Assembly: GCF_029223525.1 (NCBI RefSeq)
Contig: NZ_JARHTQ010000007.1
Location: 62,001 to 126,000, forward strand
DNA length: 64,000 bases
Source: Streptantibioticus ferralitis
Lineage (GTDB): Bacteria; Actinomycetota; Actinomycetes; Streptomycetales; Streptomycetaceae
Reading direction: 5' to 3'
Positions 1-8,980 of this stretch are shown piece after piece. How positions within the stretch are numbered: position 1 is the stretch's first letter; each line of letters starts with the position of its first letter. A program made the position numbers and the translations under genes. Under the pieces are notes generated by a model. It was given only the letters and a program-made list of their open reading frames with translations, was not told the DNA's origin and made no database searches.

Positions 1-65
1 TCGAGGGTACGGCCGCCAGCGGCAAACTCCTGGCGGTCGTGGACCGGCGGGCGCGCAACCGCTGA
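1..65 (+). CDS. 3' end of an unidentified gene (partial)
   Basis: An open frame enters from the left edge and stops with TGA at 63-65; about 20 residues ending in VVDRRARNR are visible. That is too little to assign a family. The frame is supported mainly by position: it stops just before a strong hairpin that separates it from the convergent gene on the minus strand. Confidence 0.35.
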   Translation, partial: EGTAASGKLLAVVDRRARNR

Positions 66-108
66 CCCGGGGCGGTGCGGGGGCCTCGGTGGCGGCGACG
101 CCGCGCCG

Positions 109-123
109 CCCCCCCCCCCCCCC
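109..123. repeat. C15 homopolymer
   Basis: An uninterrupted run of 15 cytosines lies in the spacer between two convergent genes. Runs this long are rare even in G+C-rich genomes and are prone to slippage and miscounting, so the length should not be trusted. No coding sequence covers it. Confidence 0.9.
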
Positions 124-140
124 ACCGCCGCGTACCCGGA

Positions 141-174
141 CCCGCCGCCGGACCGCTTCCGGTCCGGCGGCGGG
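141..174. terminator. Hairpin between convergent genes
   Basis: A perfect 14-bp inverted repeat (141-154 with 161-174, 6-nt loop) lies between the end of the left partial gene and the end of the minus-strand ligase. There is no T tract, as is usual for actinomycete terminators. It could serve both strands. Confidence 0.75.
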
Positions 175-196
175 CATCCGCGTCGGCTGGGCGGGG

Positions 197-1462
197 TCAG
201 CCCAGCCGTTCGTCGATCAGCCGGACCAGCTTCCCCGTCCGGGGGTTGAGGGTCAGGTCGTCCACCGCCACCCACTCGACGGCGAGCGGGTGGATCAGTC
301 CTTGCCGTACGTGCTCGTCGAACATCGGCCGTACGCCGGCCAGCCGTTCCACCAGTACGCGCTGCACAGCCGCCCGGTCCGCGGCTTCGCCCGAGTGCGC
401 CGCGAGGCGCAGCACCAGCTCGTCCCTGGCCTCCCGGTGCCGTAGCACCACCTGCACCCCCGCGACCAGGCCCTGTTCGTCGGCGCCCTCGACCAGCTGC
501 CGCAGGTCCTCCAGATACACGGTGACCGGTCCGACCCGGGCCCCCTCCTCGGAGCGGCCGAGCAGCCGGAAACGGCGCCGGGGGAAGTCGACCCACTCGG
601 CCATGTCGCCGACGGGGTAGCGGATCATCGGCATCAGCCGCCGTACCAGGTCGGTTGCGACCACCCGTCCGGGGCGGCCCGGTTCCTCGATGGGCTCACC
701 GGTCTCGGGGTCGAGCAGTTCCACGACCTTGTCCGGGGCGAAGACCTCGTGCACCCGTGTGTCCGCTTCCCCCGCGACCGGCCCGGCCAGTACCCCGGCG
801 TCCACGCTGGCATAGCCGATGGAGCGGACCTCGATGCCGGGGAACGCCTTGTCCAGCAGCGCGAGTTGATCGGCGTAGAGGGCCTCGCCGCTGAACAGGG
901 CCAGACGGACGCCCGGCAGCGTACCGACCGCGTTGATGACTTCAAGGGCGAGGCGGCACAGCGAGGTCGGCGGTGCGGCGACCACGGTGGCGGAGAAGTC
1001 GCGCAGCGCGCCGACGGTGAAGTCCAGTGGACTGGCGCCGCCGATCGGCAACTGGACCGTGGGGACGGGTGCGTCCTGGAGGCAGTTGAGGGTGAAGACG
1101 AAGCTGGAGTACAGCTCACCCGCGTAGAAGAGGTTGGCGACCCGGTCTCCGGCACGCAGCCCCGCGGCCGGTAGCCCGTCACCGAACCGGCGGCTCATCG
1201 CCCGCCACTCGTCCCGGGTGTAGACGGACACCCGTGGCGAGCCCGTGGTGCCCCCGGTCTTGAAGACGATTCCGTCGGTGTGCGGCCCGGTCAGCACCCG
1301 GCTGCCGTCAATGCCGTGCGCCTGCCAGTACGCCGTGTGATCGATGAGCGGCAGTGCGGCGAGTTCGGCCGTCCCCGGAGGTAAGGCGGAATACAGGTCG
1401 CGATAGAACGGCGAGTGCTCCCGTACGAAGGATATGAGCTCGGCGGTCCGGTGATGGTTCAC
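197..1462 (-). CDS. PaaK-like AMP-binding ligase
   Basis: About 421 residues of the phenylacetate-CoA ligase / coenzyme F390 synthetase type, which adenylates a carboxylic acid before transfer to a thiol. Visible are the N-terminal HSPFYRDLY segment, the P-loop FKTGGTTGSPR near residue 73, the AMP-contact block around LFSGEALY, the acidic hinge MIRYPVGDMAEW near residue 290 and a C-terminal lid ending LNPRTGKLVR with the expected lysine. A GTG at 1462 is preferred to an upstream TTG because AGGGAAG sits 9 nt before it. It stands alone between a hairpin and a frameshifted acetyltransferase, so the substrate cannot be guessed. The family is clear; a true phenylacetate ligase is unlikely without paa genes nearby. 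Confidence 0.82.
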   Translation of the reverse strand: MNHHRTAELISFVREHSPFYRDLYSALPPGTAELAALPLIDHTAYWQAHGIDGSRVLTGPHTDGIVFKTGGTTGSPRVSVYTRDEWRAMSRRFGDGLPAAGLRAGDRVANLFYAGELYSSFVFTLNCLQDAPVPTVQLPIGGASPLDFTVGALRDFSATVVAAPPTSLCRLALEVINAVGTLPGVRLALFSGEALYADQLALLDKAFPGIEVRSIGYASVDAGVLAGPVAGEADTRVHEVFAPDKVVELLDPETGEPIEEPGRPGRVVATDLVRRLMPMIRYPVGDMAEWVDFPRRRFRLLGRSEEGARVGPVTVYLEDLRQLVEGADEQGLVAGVQVVLRHREARDELVLRLAAHSGEAADRAAVQRVLVERLAGVRPMFDEHVRQGLIHPLAVEWVAVDDLTLNPRTGKLVRLIDERLG

Positions 1463-1561
1463 GTGATCCAACTTCCCTACGAGGCAAGGATTCCAGGGTA
1501 CTGAAGCCCTGTCACCGTGGATCCGGAGGGAGCCCGGTACCAGCCATCGTCACAGGGCGGA

Positions 1562-2090
1562 CTACGGGCGGATCCGGTACAGCACGTTGCGGCGCAGCGG
1601 CCCCTCGGGCGCGCTCGGGTCGTCGAAGTCGTCGGCAGGGTCGTGGGTCATGCCGATCCGGCGCATCACCGCCTGGGAACGGAGGTTGGTGGCGGTCGTC
1701 ACCGCGACGATCTCGGGCAGGGCGAGCGTCCCGAAGCCGAAGTCCAGACCGGCCAGGGCGGCTTCGGTGGCGTAGCCGTGGCCCCACGCGGATCGGGCCA
1801 GCCGCCAGCCGACCTCCACACCCGTGAACGGCAGGCCCTCGTCCACCTCGTCCAGGCCGGTGAAGCCGATGAACTCCCCGCTCTCCCGTACCTCGACCGC
1901 CCACCACCCGAATCCCCGCCGGTCGAACTCGGCCTGGAAGCGTGCCATCGAAGCCGCGCTCTGCTCCCGCGTGAGCAGGTCGGGGGAAGTGCTCCCGGAC
2001 CTCGGGGTCGGCGTTCATCGCCGCCCACGGGTCCAGGTCGGACTCGCGCCACTGGCGCAGCAGCAGGCGTTCGGTGCTCAGTTCGGGCAT
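1562..2090 (-). pseudogene. GNAT N-acetyltransferase, frameshifted
   Basis: The N-terminus (MPELSTERLLLRQWRESDL, from 2090) and the rest (residues after QSAASMARFQAEF, with the acetyl-CoA loop region ARSAWGHGYATEAA and the conserved NLRSQAVMRRIGM) lie in different frames. Together they make one RimJ/RimL-type acetyltransferase of about 175 residues. The break maps to a G5 run at 1982-1986 on the plus strand; removing one G restores a continuous protein through EHFPDLLTREQ. This is either a true one-base insertion or a homopolymer error. Downstream of the break a 128-residue frame starting at 1948 keeps the acetyl-CoA site but lacks the first beta strands. The substrate is unknown. Confidence 0.8.
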
Positions 2091-2266
2091 GCCGCCAAGC
2101 TAACGCGATCACGGCAGCCGGGGCGAAGCATTTCACCGGGACCGTCGGGCTGCCGAAACCGTCGGCCCTGGACGCCCGGGCGGCCGGCGAAATTGATTGG
2201 GCCGGGCAGCCCGGCCGCGGGTACCGTCAGGCGGTTGCGTTGCCGGTGTGAAGGACGGGTTACCAG

Positions 2267-3643
2267 ATGGACGTCGAACCGCAGGCGTTGCTGCCCACCA
2301 CCCGGCGGGCTCTGCTGCATCGGCTGGCCGTCGGCCAGGCAGAGGGCCGGACGCCGTCCCTCGTCGGGGCCGTGGTCCGGGAGGGGCGTGCGGTGTGGAC
2401 CGGGGCGCGCAGCATGCTCGACGACCATCAGCCGACCGACGACGTGCAGTACCGGATCGGCTCACTGACCAAGTCCTTCGTCGCGGTCCTGGTGCTGCGG
2501 CTGCGCGACGAGGGGCTGCTGGACCTGGCCGACCCGCTGGAGCGGCATCTGCCCGGTACCCCGGCCGGTGAGTTGACCATCCATCAGCTTCTCACCCACA
2601 CCTCGGGGTTGGCCGCCGAGACGCCGGGGCCCTGGTGGGAGCGCACACCGGGCGAGCTGCGTCCGGACCTCACGGACGTGCTCGGCGAGCAGCCGGTACG
2701 TCATCCGGCCGGTCGCCGGTTCCACTACTCCAACCCCGGCTACGCGCTGCTCGGCGCGCTCGTGGAGCGGCTGCGCGGTGCGCCGTGGGGCGAGGTGCTG
2801 CGCCGGGAGGCGCTGGAGCCGCTCGGCATGACACGGACCACGCTGCTGCCGCAGGCCCCGCACGCCGGGGGCTTCGCGGTGCATCCATGGGCGGACGTCA
2901 TGTTGCCGGAACCGCTTGAGGACACCGGGGTGATGGCGCCAGCCGGCCAACTGTGGTCCACGGCCGCCGACCTGTGCCGATGGGCGGCGTTCCTGGCCGC
3001 GGGCGACGAGAAGGTGCTCGGCCCGGCGGCGGCCCTGGAGATGCGCAGGCCCGCCTCGGAACCGGACGACGCGCAGTGGACCGCGGGGTACGGCCTCGGC
3101 CTGCAGGTCATCCGGCGGGACGGCCGGACGCTGTACGGCCACGGCGGCTCGATGCCCGGGTTCCTCGCGGGCCTGTGGGTGAGCGAGGCGGACGGTGTCG
3201 CGGCCGTCGCGCTGGCCAATGCGACCTCCGGCCCGCACGCCACGGCGATCGCCGCGGATCTGATCCGGATCGTGGCCGAGCACGAGCCGCGCATCCCCGG
3301 GCCCTGGCGCCCGCTGCGCGAGGCCGACCCGGACCTGCTCGCGCTGACCGGCCCCTGGTACTGGGGCGCGGCGCCGTTCACGCTGCGGCTACGGGGGGAC
3401 CGGTCCCTGGAGCTGACCGCGCTCGGCGCGGTGGGCCGCAGCTCGCGCTTCCGCGCGGAGGCGGACGGCACCTGGACCGGCCTGGACGGCTACTACGCCG
3501 GTGAGCAGCTACGGGTGGTAAGGGCCGCCGACGGGACGGTCGGCCACCTGGACATCGGCAGCTTCGTCCTGACCCGGCAGCCGTACGATCCGGCCGCGTC
3601 GATCCCCGGCGGCGTGGACCCGCGGGGCTGGCGCACCAGCTAG
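2267..3643 (+). CDS. Class C beta-lactamase-fold serine hydrolase
   Basis: 458 residues of the AmpC/DD-peptidase/esterase superfamily. The nucleophile motif SxxK is in GSLTKSF near residue 67, the YxN motif in HYSNPGY near residue 151, and the third motif is HGG (GHGGSMPG near residue 290) rather than KTG, as in esterase- and peptidase-like members. The last 100 residues form an extra C-terminal domain (PWYWGAAPFTLRLRGD) common in actinomycete family members. No signal peptide is seen, so it is likely cytoplasmic. AAGGACGG precedes the ATG. It could be an esterase, D-aminopeptidase or beta-lactamase-like enzyme; resistance should not be inferred. Confidence 0.85.
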   Translation: MDVEPQALLPTTRRALLHRLAVGQAEGRTPSLVGAVVREGRAVWTGARSMLDDHQPTDDVQYRIGSLTKSFVAVLVLRLRDEGLLDLADPLERHLPGTPAGELTIHQLLTHTSGLAAETPGPWWERTPGELRPDLTDVLGEQPVRHPAGRRFHYSNPGYALLGALVERLRGAPWGEVLRREALEPLGMTRTTLLPQAPHAGGFAVHPWADVMLPEPLEDTGVMAPAGQLWSTAADLCRWAAFLAAGDEKVLGPAAALEMRRPASEPDDAQWTAGYGLGLQVIRRDGRTLYGHGGSMPGFLAGLWVSEADGVAAVALANATSGPHATAIAADLIRIVAEHEPRIPGPWRPLREADPDLLALTGPWYWGAAPFTLRLRGDRSLELTALGAVGRSSRFRAEADGTWTGLDGYYAGEQLRVVRAADGTVGHLDIGSFVLTRQPYDPAASIPGGVDPRGWRTS

Positions 3644-3719
3644 GACCGCGACATCGCGACAAGGCAGCCGCCCGAACCTATTCTGGGAGTGTTCCCTGCA
3701 TCCGGGTTGCCGGACGGCG

Positions 3720-4016
3720 ATGGCGATGACAGAGCAGTACCTCGCCGGAGAGTTGTCCCAGCTCCTCGCCGAGATGCGGAAGGCGGCCGGGGAGGATCCG
3801 CCGCGGGCCCGCCAGGTGAGCGCCCTGCGGCGGCAGGCTGAGGCACTGCCGCCCGCGGCGCTCGGTCCGGTGGTGGAACGCGCGGTGGCGGTGGGCGATG
3901 ACCTGTGCTGGCGGTCGCTCGGGCGAGGAGACACGGCGGCGTTCGGCGAACAGGCGGCGGTCGTCCACAACGTGTACGAGTTCGGTGTCTGCTCCGGGCT
4001 GATCGACGACCGATGA
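3720..4016 (+). CDS. Small helical protein of unknown function
   Basis: 98 residues with no motif that I recognise. It is rich in Ala, Leu, Glu and Arg, predicted mostly helical, and ends in an aromatic/cysteine segment (VYEFGVCSGLIDDR). Two ATG codons (3720, 3726) could start it; neither has a strong ribosome site. It lies 39 nt before the acetyl-CoA synthetase gene on the same strand and may be cotranscribed. G+C bias by codon position supports real coding. Confidence 0.65.
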   Translation: MAMTEQYLAGELSQLLAEMRKAAGEDPPRARQVSALRRQAEALPPAALGPVVERAVAVGDDLCWRSLGRGDTAAFGEQAAVVHNVYEFGVCSGLIDDR

Positions 4017-4055
4017 GCCGGGCGGCGCCGGGCGTGAGGCCGGGAGGCTGAGCGC

Positions 4056-6173
4056 ATGAGTACCGCAGGTCCAGGCCGCGACGTTCCCGAGGCGCAGATC
4101 GCCGTCCACTGGCGCGAGGAGGAGTACTACTACCCGCCGGCGCGGTTCATCGGCCAGGCGAACGCCTCCGACCCCGGGATCCTGCGGCGGTTCGGCGAGG
4201 AGAACTTCCCCGAGTGCTTCCGCGAGTACGCGGACCTGCTGGACTGGGACGCGTACTGGCACACCACGCTGGACACCGGCAACCCCCCGTTCTGGAAGTG
4301 GTTCGTCGGCGGGCGGCTGAACGCCTGCCGCAACTGCGTCGACCGGCACCTGCCGACCAGCCGCGACAAGGCCGCCTTCATCTGGGTGCCCGAGCCCGAG
4401 ACCGAGCCGCCCCGGGTGCTCACGTACCAGGAGCTGTATGTACAGGTCAATGAATTCGCCGCGCTGCTACGGGACTTCTGCGGGATCCAACAGGGCGACC
4501 GGGTCACCTTCCACATGCCGATGGTGCCGGAGCTGCCGGTGTGCATGCTGGCCTGTGCGCGGCTCGGGGTGGTGCACTCCGAGGTCTTCGGCGGCTTCAG
4601 CGGCATGGCGTGCGGCGATCGGCTGGCGGATTCCGGCAGCCGGGTCCTGGTCACGATGGACGGCTACCACCGGGCCGGGAAGCTGTCCGACCACAAGGCC
4701 AAGGCCGACGAGGCGGTCCAGGTCGCGGACAAGCTCGGCCAGCAGGTGGACAAGGTGCTGGTGTGGCGGCGCCACCCTGGCCAGTACGTGTCGCAGACCC
4801 CGATGGTCGAGGGCCGGGACTTCTTCGTCGACGATCTGCTGCCCGGCTACCGCGGCCGGCGCGTCGAACCGGAGTCGATGCCCGCCGAGGCGCCGCTGTT
4901 CCTGATGTACAGCAGCGGCACCACCGGCCGCCCCAAGGGCGCGCAGCACAGAACCGGCGGCTACCTGTCGTATGTGGCCGGAACGGCCAAGTACTACCTG
5001 GACATCCACCCCGAGGACACCTACTGGTGCGCGGCGGACATCGGCTGGATCACCGGCCACTCCTACATCGTCTACGGCCCGCTGGCGCTCGGCACCACAA
5101 GCGTGCTGTACGAGGGCGCGCCGACCCACCCGGACGCCGGGCGGTGCTGGCGGATCGCCGAACGGCTCGGGGTGAACATCTTCCACACCGCTCCCACCAC
5201 GATCCGGCTGCTGCGCAAGCTCGGCCCGGACGAACCCGCCAAGTACGACTACCACTTCAAGCATCTGACGACGGTGGGCGAGCCGATCGAGCCCGAGGTG
5301 TGGCGCTGGTACCACGAGGCGGTGGGCAAGGGGGAGGCGGTCATCGACGACACCTGGTGGCTGACCGAGACCGGTGGCTTCCTCGGCGCCACGCTCCCCG
5401 CCCTGCAGCCGATGAAGCCGGGCAGCTGCGGCCCCGGCGTTCTGGGCATCTACCCGGTGATCTACGACGACGAGGGGAACACCGTCGAGCCGGGCAGCGG
5501 CCGAGCCGGGAACGTCTGCATCCGGAACCCCTGGCCCAGCGTCCTGCAGACCATCTGGGGTCAGCCGGAACGGTTCGTCGAGCTGTACTACGGCAAGTAC
5601 TGCCGCGACCGGCAGAGCACGGACTGGCGGGACTGGCCGTTCCTGTGCGGCGACGGCGCGGTCCAGGCGGCCGACGGCTACCTGCGCATCCTGGGCCGGA
5701 TCGACGACGTGATCAACGTGGCCGGGCACCGGCTGGGCACCAAGGAGCTGGAGTCGGCCTGCCTGACCGTGGCGGAGGTCGCCGAGGCGGCAGCCGTTCC
5801 GGTCGTCGACGAACTCCGTGGACGCGTGGTCGAGATGTACGTCGCGCTCAACCCGGGCCTGGAACCCGGCGGCGAACTGGAAACCAAGGTGGCCAGGGCG
5901 GTTGAGCGGCAGATCGGCCCGATCGCCCGGCCGAAGAAGGTGTGGATCGTGCCCGACATGCCCAAGACCCGGTCCGGCAAGATCATGCGCCGGGTGATCG
6001 CCGGTATCTCCAACTTCGCCGACGTGGGGGACACCAGCACCCTCGCCAACCCCGAAGTGGTCGATGCCATCCGGCACTTGGTGCAGAGCAGGAAGCTGGA
6101 GAGCGGCGAGGTACCGCGCGAACTCACCGAGCGGGAGATCGAGGAGATCAGATCCTTCGGCCGCGCCGAATGA
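4056..6173 (+). CDS. acs: Acetyl-CoA synthetase-type AMP-forming acyl-CoA ligase
   Basis: 705 residues. It activates acetate (or a close short-chain acid) to the acyl-adenylate and then acyl-CoA, letting the cell use scavenged carboxylates. The N-terminal ACAS region (FRKY-like block, WKWFVGGRLNACRNCVDRH), the P-loop LFLMYSSGTTGRPKG near residue 290, the signature WWLTETGG near residue 433, the hinge CGDGAVQAADGYLRILGRIDDVINVAGHR (positions about 533-560) and the acetylation-type lysine in PKTRSGKIMRR near residue 637 are all present. The family is normally about 650 residues; the extra length is at the ends. Active-site spelling differs from classic Acs, so propionate or another short acid is possible. 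RBS GGGAGG precedes the ATG. Confidence 0.85.
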   Translation: MSTAGPGRDVPEAQIAVHWREEEYYYPPARFIGQANASDPGILRRFGEENFPECFREYADLLDWDAYWHTTLDTGNPPFWKWFVGGRLNACRNCVDRHLPTSRDKAAFIWVPEPETEPPRVLTYQELYVQVNEFAALLRDFCGIQQGDRVTFHMPMVPELPVCMLACARLGVVHSEVFGGFSGMACGDRLADSGSRVLVTMDGYHRAGKLSDHKAKADEAVQVADKLGQQVDKVLVWRRHPGQYVSQTPMVEGRDFFVDDLLPGYRGRRVEPESMPAEAPLFLMYSSGTTGRPKGAQHRTGGYLSYVAGTAKYYLDIHPEDTYWCAADIGWITGHSYIVYGPLALGTTSVLYEGAPTHPDAGRCWRIAERLGVNIFHTAPTTIRLLRKLGPDEPAKYDYHFKHLTTVGEPIEPEVWRWYHEAVGKGEAVIDDTWWLTETGGFLGATLPALQPMKPGSCGPGVLGIYPVIYDDEGNTVEPGSGRAGNVCIRNPWPSVLQTIWGQPERFVELYYGKYCRDRQSTDWRDWPFLCGDGAVQAADGYLRILGRIDDVINVAGHRLGTKELESACLTVAEVAEAAAVPVVDELRGRVVEMYVALNPGLEPGGELETKVARAVERQIGPIARPKKVWIVPDMPKTRSGKIMRRVIAGISNFADVGDTSTLANPEVVDAIRHLVQSRKLESGEVPRELTEREIEEIRSFGRAE

Positions 6174-6278
6174 CCGCGGCGGGCTCGCCCTTCAGGGCCG
6201 GGCGATGACCGGGAACTGGGCGCCGAATCCCACCTGCCAGGCGGAAGTAGGATACGTACCGCACCTTGCGGAGGGCTG

Positions 6279-6694
6279 ATGCGCGGCAGGGGCGTGCAGT
6301 ACGACACCGGAACCTTCCCTGACGGCGACAGCGCCCGTCGCACCTTCGAACCGCACCAGGTGGCGCGCGAGATGCGGGTCATCGCCGACGACCTGCACTG
6401 CACCGCCGTCCGCGTCACCGGCGGCGATCCCGAACGACTCAGCACGGCAGCCGAGTTGGCGGCCGCCGCCGGACTGGAGGGGTGGTACTCGCCGTTCCCT
6501 TGCGAGATGACCGAGGAGCAGATGCTGCCCTACTTCGCGGACTGCGCCGACCGCGCCGATCCGTTGACCGATCTGGACCTGGGCTCCTACGGCATCGTCA
6601 AGATGCTCGACGGAACGGCGGCACACACCTACCCCGGCTGCCCTGGGAGCCCAAGGAGGCCTTCCACGCCCTCGCCCGGCACTACGCGCCGTGA
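6279..6694 (+). pseudogene. Internally deleted 'abortive infection'-type protein
   Basis: The first ~95 residues (from VQYDTGTFP through REMRVIADDLHCTAVRVTGG to PFPCEMTEEQMLPYFADCAD) resemble a roughly 300-residue actinomycete family often labelled abortive infection protein. They run straight into what looks like its C-terminus (LDLGSYGIVKMLDGTAAHTYPG), so some 200 central residues are missing. A further one-base deletion near 6640 (a missing C in GGCCTG) shifts the final WEPKEAFHALARHYAP out of frame; the stop for that frame is TGA at 6692-6694. The family label comes from annotation habit and says little about function. The gene is surely non-functional. Confidence 0.7.
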
Positions 6695-6704
6695 CCGGTA
6701 CCTC

Positions 6705-6742
6705 CCGGTCCGCCTGCTCAGGGACGCTGAGCGGCGGACCGG
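6705..6742. terminator. tuf3 terminator hairpin
   Basis: Arms 6705-6714 plus 6716-6720 pair with 6728-6742 with one bulged base and a 7-nt loop. The hairpin starts 8 nt beyond the tuf3 stop codon on the minus strand and also closes the broken gene on the plus strand. Confidence 0.7.
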
Positions 6743-6749
6743 CGAGGGT

Positions 6750-7919
6750 TCAGCCGACGGCCGTGACGGTGCCGGCGCCGACGGTCCGGCCGCCCTCACG
6801 GATGGCGAAGCCGAGTCCGGCCTCCAACGGCACCGGACGGCCCAACTGCACCGTCATCTCCACGGTGTCGCCCGGCCGCGCGATCCCGACCCCGCCGAGG
6901 TCCACATCACCGACCACGTCCGCGGTACGGATGTAGAACTGCGGCCGGTATCCGCTGCCGATCGGGGTACGGCGACCGCCCTGCCCGGTCGGCAGCACGT
7001 AGACCCGCGCGGTGAACCGTCCGCTCGGCACGACGCTCCCGGGCGCGGCCACCACATGCCCGCGCCGCACGGTCTCCCGCTGCACTCCGCGCAGCAGCAG
7101 CGCGACGTTGTCTCCGGCCTCGGCGGACTCCATCGGCTTGCCGAAGGTCTCCAGTCCTGTGACGGCGGTCTCGATCCCGGCTCCGAGCACCTCGACCCGG
7201 TCGCCGACCCGTATCGTGCCGCGCTCCACGGCACCGGTGACGACCGTGCCGCGGCCGGTGATGGTGAGCACGTTCTCCACCGGCAGCAGGAACGGCGCGT
7301 CGGTGTAGCGCGTCGGGACCGGTACGTAAGTGTCGACCGCGTCCAGCAGCGCCTCGATCGCCCCGGTCCAGCGCGGGTCGCCCTCCAGCGCGCGCAGCCC
7401 GGAGACCCGTACGACCGGCAGGCTCTCGCCCGGGTAGCCGTGCGCGCACAGCAACTCGCGCACCTCCAGCTCGACCAGGTCGGTCAGTTCCGGGTCCCCG
7501 GCGTCCGCCTTGTTGAGCGCGACCACGACATGCTCGACTCCGAGCTGCCGGGCGAGCAGTACGTGCTCCGCGGTCTGCGGCATGACGCCGTCGAGCGCCG
7601 AGACCACCAGCATCGCGCCGTCCAACTGCGCCGCACCGGTGATCATGTTCTTGACGAAGTCGGCGTGCCCGGGCATGTCCACGTGCGCGTAGTGCCGGGT
7701 GGCCGTCTCGTACTCGACATGCGCGATGTTGATGGTGATGCCGCGCGCCGACTCCTCCGGCGCGCGGTCGATCCGGTCGAACGGTACGAACGTGCCGGTC
7801 CCCCGGGCGCTGAGCACCTTGGTGATGGCGGCGGTCAGCGTGGTCTTGCCGTGGTCGACGTGCCCCATCGTGCCGATGTTCAGGTGCGGCTTGGTGCGCA
7901 CGTATGCCTGCTTGGCCAT
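6750..7919 (-). CDS. tuf3: Second elongation factor Tu (EF-Tu3 type)
   Basis: 389 residues. EF-Tu carries aminoacyl-tRNA to the ribosome as a GTP complex. All GTPase motifs are present: GHVDHGKT near residue 19, [13 protein letters not shown] (switch I), DMPGHADF (usual spelling DCPGHADY), NKAD and SGLRAL (usually SALKAL). Domains 2 and 3 follow, ending [18 protein letters not shown]. It is shorter and more divergent than the housekeeping tuf1 product of streptomycetes and its N-terminus [20 protein letters not shown] matches what I remember of tuf3. There is no rpsL-rpsG-fus context, unlike tuf1. The ATG at 7919 follows AAGGAAGG. In streptomycetes tuf3 is known as a poorly expressed, starvation-linked copy; a role here is inferred. 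Confidence 0.93.
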   Translation of the reverse strand: MAKQAYVRTKPHLNIGTMGHVDHGKTTLTAAITKVLSARGTGTFVPFDRIDRAPEESARGITINIAHVEYETATRHYAHVDMPGHADFVKNMITGAAQLDGAMLVVSALDGVMPQTAEHVLLARQLGVEHVVVALNKADAGDPELTDLVELEVRELLCAHGYPGESLPVVRVSGLRALEGDPRWTGAIEALLDAVDTYVPVPTRYTDAPFLLPVENVLTITGRGTVVTGAVERGTIRVGDRVEVLGAGIETAVTGLETFGKPMESAEAGDNVALLLRGVQRETVRRGHVVAAPGSVVPSGRFTARVYVLPTGQGGRRTPIGSGYRPQFYIRTADVVGDVDLGGVGIARPGDTVEMTVQLGRPVPLEAGLGFAIREGGRTVGAGTVTAVG

Positions 7920-8128
7920 GATTCCTTCCTTGGACACTGCGGTGAGTCCGCGAACCCCTGGGCCCGGCCGACCCTCCCCCTGCGGGGTCCGCGGAAGTGT
8001 CCGGGAAGGGTCAGGTTCGGGCGCCGTCAAAGGACGCGGTCGCTGCGAAGGAATCGACGGATCCGGCGGCAGCCCGCAGCGCGTCCGCGACGGCGGACGA
8101 GGCTGCGAAGGCGTACCGGAACATGCGG

Positions 8129-8806
8129 TCAATGATCCATGGCGCGGCGGAGGTTGGCGACTGGTTTTCCGGCGGACACCGACGCGCCGGACCGCTCAGC
8201 CGTGCCGCGGCCGCAACGCAACCGGAACACCGGTCCACGGGCGGTGAACGGCAGTGAACCGGCCTGGGGAACCAGGAAGGCGTGCTCGCGGCGGATCCGC
8301 AGCATGTCGCAGTAGCCATCGGTGATCACCAGGACGGGCGCCGACGGCGGGAAGCCCTCGGCACGCGGCAGTAGGTCGATGCCCGGCTGCAGCAGCGTGC
8401 CGCCGCGGCCGCGCACCCGTACCCGTCCGGCGATCTCCGCGACCGGCGGATAGCCCGCGCCGCGCGGTGCGGCGTCGCAGAACACCACGCGTGCCGCCGG
8501 AACGTCCCGGGACTCGGCGTAGGACGCGATCGCGCCCAGCGCCTTGCCCAGCAAGGTGCGGCTCATCGAACCGGAGGTGTCCAGGACGATGCCGAAGGTG
8601 CAGCGTGCGATCTCCTCCGGCGGGAAGTACCGGCCCGCGCGCGGGATGTCGGGGGCGGCGGCCTGGCGGCGGGCCGGACGGGCATAACGCCGGTAGAACT
8701 CGTCGAGGTCCACGTAGTCCGCCGGTCGGTGGGGGAGCGGTTCACCGAGGATGTCGCCGCGCAGCTCGGGTATGCGGGCGGGAGTGACGGTGACGGCTGC
8801 CTGCAC
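8129..8806 (-). CDS. VWA-domain protein, C-terminal part of DUF2201 type
   Basis: 225 residues. A von Willebrand A fold with MIDAS motif DTSGSMSR (residue ~76), TLLQPGI and VITDGYCD is clear. Related proteins are about twice as long, with an N-terminal metallopeptidase-like half (DUF2201_N); here only the C-terminal half remains. Yet GTG at 8806 is preceded by AAGGAG at good spacing, so the short form may be translated. The last ~30 residues (after GPVFRLR) look unlike the family, where the protein normally ends, and may be read-through after a frameshift. In complete systems it pairs with a MoxR-type AAA ATPase, which is absent here. Best read as a truncated gene of doubtful function. Confidence 0.65.
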   Translation of the reverse strand: MQAAVTVTPARIPELRGDILGEPLPHRPADYVDLDEFYRRYARPARRQAAAPDIPRAGRYFPPEEIARCTFGIVLDTSGSMSRTLLGKALGAIASYAESRDVPAARVVFCDAAPRGAGYPPVAEIAGRVRVRGRGGTLLQPGIDLLPRAEGFPPSAPVLVITDGYCDMLRIRREHAFLVPQAGSLPFTARGPVFRLRCGRGTAERSGASVSAGKPVANLRRAMDH

Positions 8807-8908
8807 GCGCGGGCTCCTTGACAGATGAGATGGGCGCGCAGGTGCGCGGTGTCGTACGGACAGCTTCCGCGCCGCGGACCCTCCGGTACAACCGAATTCG
8901 ATCAGCGG

Positions 8909-8939
8909 TTGACCTTCACCTTGGGGGAAGCCACAGCAT
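8909..8939 (+). promoter_or_regulatory. MerR-type promoter with 19-bp spacer
   Basis: A -35 box TTGACC (8909-8914) and a weak -10 CAGCAT (8934-8939) are separated by 19 bp. The spacer holds an imperfect dyad (CTTCACC, TTG, GGGGAAG; one mismatch). Long spacers around a dyad are the hallmark of MerR-family promoters, and the next gene encodes a MerR-type DNA-binding domain. This suggests autoregulation. Confidence 0.45.
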
Positions 8940-8980
8940 CAATGGGCCGGGCGATGTGCCCGGCATGAGGAGGAGCGCGC

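Noticed and set aside
2267-3643. Antibiotic-resistance beta-lactamase
   Set aside because: The fold is right but there is no signal peptide and the third motif is HGG, so an esterase or peptidase role is as likely.
4467-6077. 536-codon minus-strand frame opposite acetyl-CoA synthetase
   Set aside because: A typical antisense open frame of G+C-rich coding DNA; the plus strand has all Acs motifs.
6694-8135. Long plus-strand frame continuing from the broken abi-type gene across tuf3
   Set aside because: Beyond the frameshift it is the antisense of tuf3 and has no family character.
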